From positions 152,573-216,572 of the forward strand of contig CAWFFM010000004.1 in assembly GCA_963815125.1 (NCBI GenBank): DNA of 64,000 bases, given 5' to 3'. Each line of letters opens with the position of its first letter. Positions within the stretch are counted from its first letter, which is position 1. Under the pieces are notes generated by a model. That model ran no database searches. It saw only the letters and a program-made list of their open reading frames with translations, and was not told the origin of the DNA. Made by a program: the position numbers and the translations under genes. This document shows, in pieces, positions 48,560 to 57,320 of this stretch. The stretch is from Actinocatenispora sp963815125. Lineage in GTDB: Bacteria > Actinomycetota > Actinomycetes > Mycobacteriales > Micromonosporaceae.

Positions 48560-49612
48560 TCAGTCGCGCAGCGCGGCGGTGGCGAACTCGCGGATACCGT
48601 CGGCGAAGTCGATCCGCGCGTGGAAATCCAGCTGCGTTGCGGCCCGGTCGGGCGAGGCCACCACATGGCGTACGTCGCCCAGCCGGTACTCGCCGGTCAC
48701 CACCGGCGCCGGCCCGCCGTACGCGGCCGCCAGCGCGGTGGCCATCTCGCCCACCGTGTGCGGCTGACCGGACGCCACGTTGTACGCCGCGAACGCCGGC
48801 CCGGCCGCCGTGGCGGTCACCGCGGCAAGGTTCGCCGCCGCGACGTCGCGTACGTGCACGAAGTCGCGCCGCTGCCCGCCGTCCTCGAACACCCGGGGCG
48901 CCGCACCACGCTGCAACGACGAGCGGAACAGTGCGGCCACCCCGGCGTACGGGGTGTCGCGGGGCATCCGCGGCCCGTACACGTTGTGGTAGCGCAGCGC
49001 GACCACCCGACCGCCGGTGGAGCGTGCCCAGGCCGCGGACAGGTGCTCCTGGGCGAGCTTGGTGGCGGCGTAGGTGTTGCGCGGGTCCAGCGGTGCCTGC
49101 TCGTCGACCAGCGCCGGCGCCAGTTCGGCACCGCACTGCGGGCACGGCGGTTCGAACCGGCCGGCGTCCAGGTCCCCGGGGCGACGCGGGCCGGGGCGGG
49201 TCACCCCGTGGGTCGCGCACCGGTAGCTGCCCTCCCCGTACACGACCATCGAACTGGCCAGCACCAGCCGGGTCACGGCGGCCTCGGCCATCCCGGCCAG
49301 CAGTACCGCGGTGCCGAGGTCGTTGCAGCCCACGTAGGCCGGCAGATCCGCCGCGCTCACCCCGAGGCCCACCATCGCGGCCTGATGGCACACCACGTCC
49401 ACGCCGGCCAGCGCGGTGCGTACCGCGTCGGTGTCGCGTACGTCGCCGATCAGGGTGTCGTCGGTGTCGAGGTAGTCGGGCCGGGTGCGGTGCGCAGCGG
49501 GCAGCAGGCAGTCCAGGATCCGTACCTGGTGACCGGCGGAGCGCAGCGCCTCGACCACGTGCGAGCCGATGAAGCCGGCGCCACCGGTGACCAGTACGCG
49601 CAGCCCGGTCAC
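48560..49612 (-). CDS. NAD-dependent nucleotide-sugar epimerase/dehydratase
   Basis: A 350-residue extended short-chain dehydrogenase with the NAD-binding TGGAGFIGSHVVEAL, the catalytic ASSMVVYGEGSY and NTYAATKLAQEHL (Tyr-X3-Lys). A cysteine-containing insertion (CATHGV... CPQCGAEL) suggests a small metal site, characteristic of a distinct NDP-hexose epimerase group. Acts on a nucleotide sugar, identity unknown. Its GTG start overlaps the MTA phosphorylase stop by 4 nt. Confidence 0.9.
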   Translation of the reverse strand: MTGLRVLVTGGAGFIGSHVVEALRSAGHQVRILDCLLPAAHRTRPDYLDTDDTLIGDVRDTDAVRTALAGVDVVCHQAAMVGLGVSAADLPAYVGCNDLGTAVLLAGMAEAAVTRLVLASSMVVYGEGSYRCATHGVTRPGPRRPGDLDAGRFEPPCPQCGAELAPALVDEQAPLDPRNTYAATKLAQEHLSAAWARSTGGRVVALRYHNVYGPRMPRDTPYAGVAALFRSSLQRGAAPRVFEDGGQRRDFVHVRDVAAANLAAVTATAAGPAFAAYNVASGQPHTVGEMATALAAAYGGPAPVVTGEYRLGDVRHVVASPDRAATQLDFHARIDFADGIREFATAALRD

Positions 49613-50433
49613 GGCAGTTCGCGGTGCGTGTCGATGCCGTCCAACGCGTCCTTGCAGGGGCATTTCCGGTCGGTCGGCAAGGTGCCGGCGACCCGCAGCA
49701 GCAGCGTCCGGAGGCGTTCGATGTTCTCCCCGAAGACCCGGAACACCTCCTCCTGGCTGACTCCGCCGCCGGTCTCGACCCCGGCGTCCAGGTCGGTCAC
49801 CAGCGCCACCGACGTGTAGCAGAGGGCCAGTTCGCGGGCCAGTACCGCCTCCGGATGCCCGGTCATGTTCACCACCGACCAGCCCTGCTCGGCGTACCAG
49901 CGCGACTCGGCGCGGGTGGAGAACCTCGGTCCCTCCACCACCACCATCGTGCCGCCGTCCACGACCTGCACACCGGCCCGCCCGGCGACCTCGGTGACCA
50001 CCTGACGGCCCGTCGGGCAGTACGGGTCGGCGAACGACACGTGCACCGCGCCGGTGTCGTAGTAGGTCTGCGGCCGTCCGCTGGTGCGGTCCACCAGCTG
50101 GTCGGGCAGGACGAACGTGCCCGGCCCGAGCTCCGGTCGCAGCCCACCGACCGCGCACGGCGCGAGCACCTGCCGTACCCCCAGCGAGCGCAACGCCCAC
50201 AGGTTCGCCTGGTACGGGATCCGGTGCGGCGGGTAGCGGTGGTCGCGGCCGTGCCGGGGCAGGAACGCCACCCGGCGCGGTGCTGCGCCGTCGGCGCCGG
50301 GTACCGCACCGACCACGACCGGGTCGCTGGGCGGGCCGTACGGCGTGTCCACCCGATGTTCGGTGACATCGCTGAGCAGCGCGTACATCCCCGAACCACC
50401 GATCACGCCCACGTCGGCGATCCGTTCGCCCAT
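49609..50433 (-). CDS. mtnP: S-methyl-5'-thioadenosine phosphorylase
   Basis: A 274-residue purine-nucleoside-phosphorylase-family enzyme that cleaves methylthioadenosine for methionine/adenine salvage. It has GVIGGSGMYALL, the phosphate-binding FLPRHGRDHRYPPHRIPYQANLWAL (in parts), GGTMVVVEGPRFSTRAESRWY and NMTGHPEAVLARELALCY with the purine-site residues. MTA is a by-product of SAM-dependent aminopropyl or AHL-type reactions. It is translationally coupled to the epimerase gene. Confidence 0.93.
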   Translation of the reverse strand: MGERIADVGVIGGSGMYALLSDVTEHRVDTPYGPPSDPVVVGAVPGADGAAPRRVAFLPRHGRDHRYPPHRIPYQANLWALRSLGVRQVLAPCAVGGLRPELGPGTFVLPDQLVDRTSGRPQTYYDTGAVHVSFADPYCPTGRQVVTEVAGRAGVQVVDGGTMVVVEGPRFSTRAESRWYAEQGWSVVNMTGHPEAVLARELALCYTSVALVTDLDAGVETGGGVSQEEVFRVFGENIERLRTLLLRVAGTLPTDRKCPCKDALDGIDTHRELP

Positions 50434-50778
50434 TGCGTCCTCCGTCCGGCTCGGCCAGTGTCGGGGCCGACCCTACCGGCCGGACCATCGCGGGCCGGTC
50501 CGCGTTCGTGTTCGGTAAGAAGCCGGCCCGGACGATCGTCGCGGCCGGACGCACCGGGGTCGTCCGTACGGACCATCGCGATCCGGATCTGCGGCTTTCC
50601 GACACTGACCGTGACAGCGATCTCAACAATCTTGTTAGCTGAGGTTCGACGCCGCGTCTTCCCCGTGGAGGGTCGGCGTCGATAGGTTCCTTTCGGGGAG
50701 GTTGCCGGGTAGGCCGGTTGCCGCCCGCGACGTGTGGGGAGGCTGCGCGTGCGGCACGAAGCTGGAGGGATCGGGCAT

Positions 50779-51342
50779 ATGGCGGTCGAGTCGCTGACCG
50801 GGCGACTTCTCGTCGCAACCCCGACATTGCGCGACCCGAACTTCGAACGGACCGTGGTCCTGATGCTGGCGCACGAACGCGGCGGCGCCCTCGGTGTGGT
50901 GCTCAACCGGGCCACCGAGCTACCGGTGACCGACATCGACGCGCTCGGCCCGTGGGCGCAGCGGGCCAGCGAACCGGCGGTCGTGTTCGAGGGCGGGCCG
51001 GTGCAGCCGGAGGCCGCGATCTGCCTGGCCCGGCTGCGGCCCGGCGGCGAGACCAGGGGTGTGACCAGGGTCGCCGGCCCGGTCTGTTCGGTGAACCTGC
51101 CGGCCGAACCCGACCACGTCAACAACTCGATCGAAGGGGTACGGGTGTTCTCCGGCTACGCCGGCTGGGAGGCCAGCCAACTGGAGAGCGAGATCGACTC
51201 CGGTTCGTGGCTGGTGTTCGACGGGCTGCCGGGTGATGCGTTCTTCGCCCGCCCGGACGACCTGTGGTCGATGGTGCTGCGCCGGCAGGGTGGCCTGCTC
51301 CCGGCCGTCGCGCTGTATCCCTCGGACCCGTCGCTGAACTGA
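50779..51342 (+). CDS. YqgE/AlgH family protein
   Basis: A 187-residue protein of the UPF0301/DUF179 family: TGRLLVATPTLRDPNFERTVVLMLAHERGGALGVVLNR (in stretches), then GGPVQPEAAICL and GYAGWEASQLESEI. Structurally a simple alpha/beta fold of unproved function, linked historically to alginate regulation in Pseudomonas. A GGAGGG site with 8-nt spacing selects the ATG over an upstream GTG. Confidence 0.92.
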   Translation: MAVESLTGRLLVATPTLRDPNFERTVVLMLAHERGGALGVVLNRATELPVTDIDALGPWAQRASEPAVVFEGGPVQPEAAICLARLRPGGETRGVTRVAGPVCSVNLPAEPDHVNNSIEGVRVFSGYAGWEASQLESEIDSGSWLVFDGLPGDAFFARPDDLWSMVLRRQGGLLPAVALYPSDPSLN

Positions 51343-51492
51343 GCCGTACGCCCGCCGGGTCGCCTGTGTCCTGCCCGTCTGTCGGGTTCGGCGCCACCCG
51401 GTACGGGGCCGGCCGGATGCGTCGGGGACCCTCGGGGCACCGGTACGGGCACTGTGTACACTTGCGGAGCGCACCGCGCAGGTGGTGTGCAT

Positions 51493-51565
51493 GGGGCTGT
51501 GGCGCAGCTGGTAGCGCACCACACTGGCAGTGTGGGGGTCAGGGGTTCGAGTCCCCTCAGCTCCA
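51493..51565 (+). tRNA. tRNA-Ala (anticodon GGC)
   Basis: A complete cloverleaf: acceptor GGGGCTG/CAGCTCC, D-arm GCGC-AGCTGGTA-GCGC, anticodon stem CCACA/TGTGG with loop CTGGCAG, T-arm AGGGG-TTCGAGT-CCCCT. The discriminator is A; the CCA is not encoded. A strong intrinsic terminator follows 8 nt later. Confidence 0.97.
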
Positions 51566-51573
51566 CCCCAACC

Positions 51574-51619
51574 AAAGGTCCGTTGATCGCGGTATTTCCG
51601 CAGGTCAACGGACCTTTTT
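51574..51619 (+). terminator. Intrinsic terminator of tRNA-Ala
   Basis: aaaggtccgttga pairs with tcaacggaccttt and is followed by a T-tract: a textbook rho-independent terminator, uncommon in so GC-rich a genome. Confidence 0.9.
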
Positions 51620-51898
51620 GTGACCACCGACCCTGTTTGTCCACTGTGGATGCCGGCCGCCGGTGAGCTGACCGGCGGCCGGGCGGTCCGGTCAGGAAGC
51701 GAGGCCGGTCGGGTGCGGCTCGGCGGTCGACGATGTCGCCGGATCTTTCGCCCACATCACGTGGTGTGTGGCCCCGGTGTGCAGCGACACGAAGTCCCGG
51801 AACGCGTCGTGTGCCCACCCACCGCAGGAGCGGCGCCCGGAGCTGATCCGCAGGCGGATGCGGGTCAGTCCGGACGCCGTGTGTCTGGCGACCTGTCG
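51620..51898. other. Gap between tRNA-Ala and lipoprotein gene
   Basis: It contains a perfect 12-bp hairpin (ccggccgccggt/accggcggccgg, 51653-51682). The lipoprotein's frame stays open here for about 69 codons after its stop, without an ATG start, so no gene is called. Confidence 0.5.
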
Positions 51899-52522
51899 TC
51901 AGCCGATCATCGGTGCGTCGAAGTTCTTCGCCGGAATCGACTTGCCGTCCGAGGTGCTGGCGGCGACCCGCTTCATCCGCAACGTCAACTTCGGTGCGTC
52001 CTTCGGGTCGACCACGAACGGGATCCAGCCGCTGCCCGTCTTCCCGGTGTCGACGCTGCCGTTGTTGCCCAGCGGCGCGTACCCGGCCTTCGTCATCGCC
52101 GCGTCCAGGTCGTCGGTCTCCGACTCCTGGTTCTCCTGCCCGTCGACGACCACGGCCAGCTGTGTGCTCTGCCAACCCGCGTAGTACGTGCTGCCGGCCG
52201 TGGCGGTCACGTCGACCAGGACGATCTCCCGGTCGGACACCGCCGACATGCTCGCCGGGACCGGGAAGTCGCGGACCAGCTGACCGGCCTGTACGTGGTC
52301 GCCCATGACCGGATCGTCGAGGGTGACGTGGATGGCGATCTTCCGGCCGGTGGTCGTACCGGCCTGACCGCCGGCCGGTGCGCCGGACGACGCGCTGGCG
52401 CTCGGCACGGCCGCACTCGATGCGGCCCCGTGGGACTGGTCGGCGGAGCCGCTCTGGCAGCCGGCGATGGCCAGTACGGCCAGCAGTCCACCACTGATTG
52501 TGACAATGCGCAGTCGGCGCAT
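51899..52522 (-). CDS. Secreted lipoprotein of unknown function
   Basis: A 207-residue exported protein. The signal peptide MRRLRIVTISGGLLAVLAIA ends in the lipobox IAGC, giving lipid anchoring at Cys22. A Ser/Ala/Gly-rich linker (res ~23-60) leads into a beta-rich domain with IAIHVTLDDPVMG and VDVTATAGSTYYAGW, reminiscent of DUF4352/immunoglobulin-like exported domains. No enzymatic motif was recognised. The next gene upstream in direction is the SARP regulator. Confidence 0.8.
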   Translation of the reverse strand: MRRLRIVTISGGLLAVLAIAGCQSGSADQSHGAASSAAVPSASASSGAPAGGQAGTTTGRKIAIHVTLDDPVMGDHVQAGQLVRDFPVPASMSAVSDREIVLVDVTATAGSTYYAGWQSTQLAVVVDGQENQESETDDLDAAMTKAGYAPLGNNGSVDTGKTGSGWIPFVVDPKDAPKLTLRMKRVAASTSDGKSIPAKNFDAPMIG

Positions 52523-52665
52523 GATGTTCTCTCTTTCCTACCTGGGTGACTCTCGTGGCCTGTGCTGCCCGCTCGGCCCCGGGTCAGGACGCAGGTTTCC
52601 GCAGCCTGTGGCTTGATGCGGCGTGACGTCGATCGGGTCGACGCGCCGGGGACACCGTCCAGGAA

Positions 52666-52698
52666 CGCCGGCGGGCAGGTTGAGCCTGCCCGCCGGCG
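52666..52698 (-). terminator. Terminator hairpin after SARP gene
   Basis: cgccggcgggcagg and cctgcccgccggcg form a perfect 14-bp stem with a 5-nt loop, 5 nt beyond the SARP stop in its direction of transcription. Confidence 0.75.
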
Positions 52699-52703
52699 GT
52701 TAC

Positions 52704-55655
52704 TCAGCGGATAATTCGCGCCGTCTCGATTCCTCTGGCGCTGCCGGCGGCCGCGGGTTCCGTGGCGCCGTCGGCCGGGTCGAGGCTGTCGAGTAGCTCG
52801 CGGACCTGGTCGGAGTCCGGATGGTGCAGCCCGTCGAGGATGTCCAGCGCGCGGCGCCACGTCGTACGGGCGCCGTCGAGGTCACCCGTATGCCGCAGGG
52901 CCGAACCGAGGTGGGTGAGGGTGTCGGCGACGTAGTAGGTGTCGCCGGTCGCCTCGAACGTCACCAACGCGTGGCGGTAGCCGGAGACGGCATCGGCGTG
53001 CCGCCCCAGATGGTCGTAGATGTAGCCGAGACTGTCCCACGCGTTGGCTTCCCCGTAGCTGTCCCCGGCCCGGCGCAGCATGGCCAGCGCGTCCCGGCAG
53101 TACCGCAGGGCCCGTTCGTGTTCGCCGTCGCGGGTCAGCAACCAGCCGATGTTGTTCAACGCGTTGCCCTGCCCGGCGAGGTGCCCGGCCAGTTGGAAGC
53201 ACCGCAGCGCGTTCTCGGTGTGTACGAGGGCCGCAGCACCATCGTCCCGCTGCTCGGACAGCACCCCCAAATCCATCTCCACATGGGCCTGCGCGACGAG
53301 GTTGCCCAGTTCGGCGAACAGTTCCAGGGCCTGCCGGTACTGCTCGTGCGCGGCGTCGAACTGCCCCAGCAGGCACAGGGCGTCGCCGAGGATGCGGCTG
53401 CTGTGTGCCTGCCCGACCGGGTCGCCCGACGCCGTGGCAGCCGCCGCGGCCCGCTTCTGCAGGGCGGTGATCTGGTCCCAGTGCCCGTGCCGCTGCAGGA
53501 AATCCGCCACGGCGACGGTGAGCTGCCAGGTGTGCCGGTCACATCGGAGGGTGGCTGCGTACCCGATGACGGCGGCCAGCACGGCGTGCTCGCCGGTGAA
53601 CCAGGTGAGGGCCTCGTCGATCGTGCCGAGTTCGGTGACCACGACGCCGGGTACCGGTGCCGGCAGGGCGAACGCGTCCCGGTGCGGGCGCAGCAGCCGG
53701 TCGCCCCGGTACGCCGTGTGCAGGTAGTGGTCGAACAGCCGGTACGCGCTGGCGGCGCGTTCCTCTGCGGTGTCGTCGCGTCCGGTGAGTTCCGCGGCGT
53801 AGGAGTGCAGCAGATCGTGGCAGCGGAAGCGTTCCGGCCGGTGTTCGGTGACCAGGTTGGCGCGGGCCAGGTCGGTGAGCAGCGCGTGTGCCCGCTGCCA
53901 GCCGGTGCCGGCCATCGAGGCTGCCGCGGCGACGCTGACGTCCGGTCCGGGATGCTGGCCGAGCAGCCGGAACATCCGGGCCGATTCCTCTTTCAGCGCC
54001 CGGTAGGACCACGAGAAGACGGCCCGCGCGTCCACCGACGCGTCACCGGCGTCGAACACGTCCAGGTCGCCGCCCGCGTCGCGCAGATGCCCGGCCAGGG
54101 CGGGCAGATGCAGTTGGGGAGCACTCGCGGCCCGCGCGGCGACGATCGCCAACGCCAGCGGTAGCCGCGCGCACCCTTCGATGATGTCCCCGACCGCCAC
54201 CGGGTCCGCGGCGACCGCCGCCCGGCCGATGCGGCGCGCGAGCAGTTCCCGGGCGTCGTCGAGGGTGAGCGGGTCCAGCGTCACGACCCGGGCGCCCTCG
54301 GCCACCACCAGCCCGGACAGCTGGTGCCGACTGGTGGCCAGCGCCACCGACGGACCGGCGCCCGGCAGCAGCGGGCGTACCTGCTGGGCGTCCCGCGCAT
54401 TGTCCAGCAGGATGAGCATCCGGCGGCCGGCCAGCAGACTGCGGTACAGGGCGGTACGCGCGTCGAACGCTGCGGGCAGCGACCGTGGCGGCACCCCGAG
54501 CGCCTCCAGGAAGCCGCGTACCGCCTCGTCTGCGCCCATCGGCGGTCGGTCGGGGTCGAAGCCCCGCAGGTTCACGTACAGCTGACCGTCCGGGAACCGC
54601 GTGATGTTGCGGTGCGCCCAGTGCACCGCCAGCGCCGTCTTTCCGACGCCCGCCGTGCCGGCGACCGCGGTGATCAGCGCCGTGCTCTGCCCGCCGGTGC
54701 CGCCGAGCAGCCGGTCGAGCTGCGCCAGTTCGTCGGCCCGGCCGGTGAACCCGGCCAGGTCCATCGGTAGCTGGGCAGGTCTCGCCGGGATCGGGTCCGC
54801 CCGCGCCGATGCGGCCGGCACGCCGGTACCGCCGGCCAGGACCGCGGCGTGCGCGGCGCGCAGTTCGCTGCCCGGGTCCAGGCCCAGTTCCTCGGCGAGC
54901 ATCCGACGACCCGCCTCGAAGGTGGCAATCGCGTCGGCCTGCCGGCCGGCCCGCTGCAACGCCAGCATCAGCAGGGACCGCAGTCGTTCCCGCAGCGGAT
55001 GCTCGGCCAGTACGGGTGTCAGGTCGTCGGCCAGCCGATGATCCAGGCCGGCCGCGAGCGCTGACTGCGCGTACGCCTCGACCGCGCTCAGGTACTCCTC
55101 GTCCAGCGGCACCGCGAACCGGGTGCCGCGGGCCGTGGCGCGCAGGTCCGGCAGGGCCGGGCCGTGCCAGAGTTCCAGTGCCCGGCGCAGGGTGCCCGTT
55201 GCGGCCACCGGTTCCTGACGGTCGGCGTCCCGGACGAGGCTGCGGAACCGGTACAGGTCCACGGCCCGGGGTTCGACCTCGAAGCGGTACCCACCGCGCA
55301 GCCCAACCAGTTCCACCGGCAGGTCGGCCAGCAGGCGGCGCAGCTGCGACATCCGTACCTGGATCAGCTTGCGGGCGCTGCCGGGCTGCTCACCGTCCCA
55401 CAGCACGTCCATCAGCGTGTCGACCGTGACGACCCGGCCGACGTGCAGGAGCAGGACGGCCAGCAGTTGCGGCAGCTGCCCCGGCGGTACCGCGACGGGC
55501 TGACCCTCGGTACGAACTTCCAGCGGCCCCAGGACACGGAACTCGACGGACGTCGCAACCTCCCGGATCGGGCACCACCGACGAATCGGCTGTCGGGAGC
55601 ACCTTATTCGGCGTCCGCTCCCGGCCGGTCCGGGCCTCCACCAGCAGAGGGGCAT
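52704..55655 (-). CDS. AfsR/SARP-type regulator with NB-ARC and TPR domains
   Basis: A regulator of about 983 residues organised like AfsR: OmpR-type winged helix (VLGPLEVRTEGQPVAV onward, res ~37-130), bacterial transcriptional activation domain (res ~135-285), NB-ARC ATPase with P-loop VAGTAGVGKTALAVHW (near res 330) and LLDNARDA, then C-terminal TPR repeats (RALRYCRDALAMLRRAGD and others). Such proteins control secondary metabolism or differentiation. The start is in doubt: the only in-frame ATG upstream gives an odd Trp/Arg/Cys-rich 36-residue leader, while a GGGAGG site precedes a GTC codon where the family normally begins. Confidence 0.88.
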   Translation of the reverse strand: MPLCWWRPGPAGSGRRIRCSRQPIRRWCPIREVATSVEFRVLGPLEVRTEGQPVAVPPGQLPQLLAVLLLHVGRVVTVDTLMDVLWDGEQPGSARKLIQVRMSQLRRLLADLPVELVGLRGGYRFEVEPRAVDLYRFRSLVRDADRQEPVAATGTLRRALELWHGPALPDLRATARGTRFAVPLDEEYLSAVEAYAQSALAAGLDHRLADDLTPVLAEHPLRERLRSLLMLALQRAGRQADAIATFEAGRRMLAEELGLDPGSELRAAHAAVLAGGTGVPAASARADPIPARPAQLPMDLAGFTGRADELAQLDRLLGGTGGQSTALITAVAGTAGVGKTALAVHWAHRNITRFPDGQLYVNLRGFDPDRPPMGADEAVRGFLEALGVPPRSLPAAFDARTALYRSLLAGRRMLILLDNARDAQQVRPLLPGAGPSVALATSRHQLSGLVVAEGARVVTLDPLTLDDARELLARRIGRAAVAADPVAVGDIIEGCARLPLALAIVAARAASAPQLHLPALAGHLRDAGGDLDVFDAGDASVDARAVFSWSYRALKEESARMFRLLGQHPGPDVSVAAAASMAGTGWQRAHALLTDLARANLVTEHRPERFRCHDLLHSYAAELTGRDDTAEERAASAYRLFDHYLHTAYRGDRLLRPHRDAFALPAPVPGVVVTELGTIDEALTWFTGEHAVLAAVIGYAATLRCDRHTWQLTVAVADFLQRHGHWDQITALQKRAAAAATASGDPVGQAHSSRILGDALCLLGQFDAAHEQYRQALELFAELGNLVAQAHVEMDLGVLSEQRDDGAAALVHTENALRCFQLAGHLAGQGNALNNIGWLLTRDGEHERALRYCRDALAMLRRAGDSYGEANAWDSLGYIYDHLGRHADAVSGYRHALVTFEATGDTYYVADTLTHLGSALRHTGDLDGARTTWRRALDILDGLHHPDSDQVRELLDSLDPADGATEPAAAGSARGIETARIIR

Positions 55656-55744
55656 GCCTTGGTTGAGCTGCCCCGGTCAAGCGCCTCACGGGGGCTGTTC
55701 GAGGAGCAGGTGGCGAACTGGATGCGGGAGAGCAATGAGGTGAA

Positions 55745-55788
55745 GCGCAAAGGGTGGTCGGAGCCATGGCTCCGACCACCCTTTGCGC
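55745..55788 (-). terminator. 44-bp perfect palindrome after DUF397 gene
   Basis: gcgcaaagggtggtcggagc reads into its own reverse complement through a central catg, giving a 22-bp uninterrupted stem, 4 nt beyond the DUF397 stop in its direction of transcription. Confidence 0.8.
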
Positions 55789-55791
55789 AGG

Positions 55792-56004
55792 TTATGCGTC
55801 TGTCGACTTCACATTGTCGGTGAACGCGGACCATGCGGCCGGACCGATCACGAGCGCCGGTCCTTCGGGGTCCTTGCTGTCGCGGATGGCGACGATCCCA
55901 GGTAGGTTGCGGGCCACCTCGACGCAGGCGCCACCGTTGCCGCCCGAGCGACTGGACTTGATCCATCGCGCGCCCTGCAGCCGGGTACTGCTCCTCGAAC
56001 GCAT
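55792..56004 (-). CDS. DUF397 protein (copy 2)
   Basis: A 70-residue DUF397 protein: WIKSSRSGGNGGACVEVARN, GIVAIRDSKDPEGPALVI. DUF397 genes accompany WhiJ-like XRE-DUF5753 regulators in actinomycetes and are proposed to modulate them. This copy is nearly identical in its core to the one 212 bp upstream, from which it is separated by a terminator hairpin. It therefore probably has its own promoter. Confidence 0.92.
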   Translation of the reverse strand: MRSRSSTRLQGARWIKSSRSGGNGGACVEVARNLPGIVAIRDSKDPEGPALVIGPAAWSAFTDNVKSTDA

Positions 56005-56177
56005 CGCAACTCCTCATCCTCGGTGGCCAGTACGATGGATGCTTCCGGCTCTTCAGGAGGTTCGGAAGCGGCTATCTGCCTGAGAGTACGGTCTGATGCG
56101 CGGAGAGTGTGTCGCGTATGCGCTATGAGTGCTCAGGCCGGGAATGCCCGTGCGACTCGGGCAGAGGTTGAACGGCA

Positions 56178-56207
56178 GAGTCCCCGACACTCTGGTGTCG
56201 GGGACTC
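56178..56207 (-). terminator. Hairpin after first DUF397 gene
   Basis: A 13-bp stem gagtccccgacac/gtgtcggggactc with a tctg tetraloop, 9 nt beyond the stop. Confidence 0.75.
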
Positions 56208-56215
56208 AGTCGACG

Positions 56216-56410
56216 CTAGGCGTTGATTGCTTTCACGCCGTCGGCGAAGGCAGCCCATGCGGCTGGCTCGATGACCAGGGCCGGTCCTTCGGGGTCCTTG
56301 CTGTCGCGGACCGCGACGATGCCGGGCAGGTTCTGAGCTACCTCGACGCATGCGCCGTTGCTGCCTGATCGGCTGCTCTTGCGCCAGCGGGCGTGGGTCA
56401 GGTCTGGCAT
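56216..56410 (-). CDS. DUF397 protein (copy 1)
   Basis: A 64-residue DUF397 protein starting MPDLTHARWRKSSRSGSNG, with CVEVAQNLPGIVAVRDSKDP and ALVIEPAAWAAFADGV. Located 31 bp after the XRE-DUF5753 regulator gene and probably co-transcribed with it, the standard WhiJ-like arrangement. The frame continues upstream, but MPDLTHARW is the usual family start. Confidence 0.92.
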   Translation of the reverse strand: MPDLTHARWRKSSRSGSNGACVEVAQNLPGIVAVRDSKDPEGPALVIEPAAWAAFADGVKAINA

Positions 56411-56441
56411 GGTTTCCCGCGCCTCCCTCCTGTGTCGCGAC

Positions 56442-57320
56442 TTACAGGTCACTGGCGAGCTTACGCATCAACTTCCGCGATGCCTCCTCGGACAATGCCT
56501 GCGTGCAGAGGCTGTCCCAGGCTGCGCCATATTGCATCAACTGCTCTGCTTCTTCCACATATAGCGCACCCACAAGGTTGTCGAGATAGGCGACGCGTGG
56601 ATCGGAGGTGTCCGGTAGGCCCGACGGGGCAGGCGGGAACTCAAGGACGATGAACGGACCGTCTACACCTGCATGAGCGCCCACTTCAAACGGCAGAACC
56701 ATGACCTTGATGTTCGGGCGTTCCTCGATCAGCGCCAGGATGCGCTCGATCTGCTTGCGCATGACCTCGTTGCCGCCGATCGGTCTGCGGAGCACAGACT
56801 CATCGAGGATGAACCTCAGCTGCGGGCAGGTGTCTGCAACGAGCAGTTCCTGACGCTCCATGCGGAGCTTGACGAACCGATCGATGTCTTTCGGTTGCCC
56901 AGGTAGAGGCATGGCACGCATTACGGCCCTGGCGTAGTCCTCGGTCTGGAGAAGTCCCGGCATCACGCCGTTCTCGAAGTTGCGGATCATGGAAGCGGCG
57001 CCTTCGAGGCCAACGAACTTGCCGAACCATTCCGGCATCGCCCGCGTGTACACGTGCCACCAGCCGCGCGATCCGGCGCTCGCTGCCAGGTTCAGGACTG
57101 CCTCGGACTGAGGACCTGTGATGCCGTAGACCGCGAGAAGCCTGGTGACCGCATCAGGGTGAGCGCGGATCTCCGCGCGTTCGATCCGAGCCAGCCACGA
57201 GGCGTCGTGGTTGACCTGCTTCGCCACGTCACCGGGCTTGAGTCCGAGCTGTTCGCGGAACTGCTTCAACGCCGCTGCGATCACCCGGCGTTTCGCCGTC
57301 GGGTTCTTCTTCTGGGCCAT
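56442..57320 (-). CDS. XRE-family regulator with DUF5753 (WhiJ-like)
   Basis: A 292-residue regulator. The Cro/C1-type helix-turn-helix (res ~12-68) contains LKQFREQLGLKPGDVAKQV and ASWLARIERAEIRAH. The DUF5753 ligand/partner domain (res ~90-285) starts with MPEWFGKFVGLEGAASMIRNFE and includes LPGLLQTEDYARA-like VMPGLLQTEDYARAV. Streptomyces WhiJ-type proteins of this design control development together with DUF397 partners. Divergent from a three-gene operon of small proteins across ~355 bp. Confidence 0.93.
   Translation of the reverse strand: MAQKKNPTAKRRVIAAALKQFREQLGLKPGDVAKQVNHDASWLARIERAEIRAHPDAVTRLLAVYGITGPQSEAVLNLAASAGSRGWWHVYTRAMPEWFGKFVGLEGAASMIRNFENGVMPGLLQTEDYARAVMRAMPLPGQPKDIDRFVKLRMERQELLVADTCPQLRFILDESVLRRPIGGNEVMRKQIERILALIEERPNIKVMVLPFEVGAHAGVDGPFIVLEFPPAPSGLPDTSDPRVAYLDNLVGALYVEEAEQLMQYGAAWDSLCTQALSEEASRKLMRKLASDL

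Noticed and set aside
52821..54164. Long plus-strand frame opposite the SARP gene
   Set aside because: Antisense of the NB-ARC/TPR part; no recognisable domains and unusual Val/Gln/Gly composition.
56133..56351. Frame on the minus strand overlapping DUF397 copy 1
   Set aside because: Out of frame with the DUF397 family motif; Arg-rich shadow.
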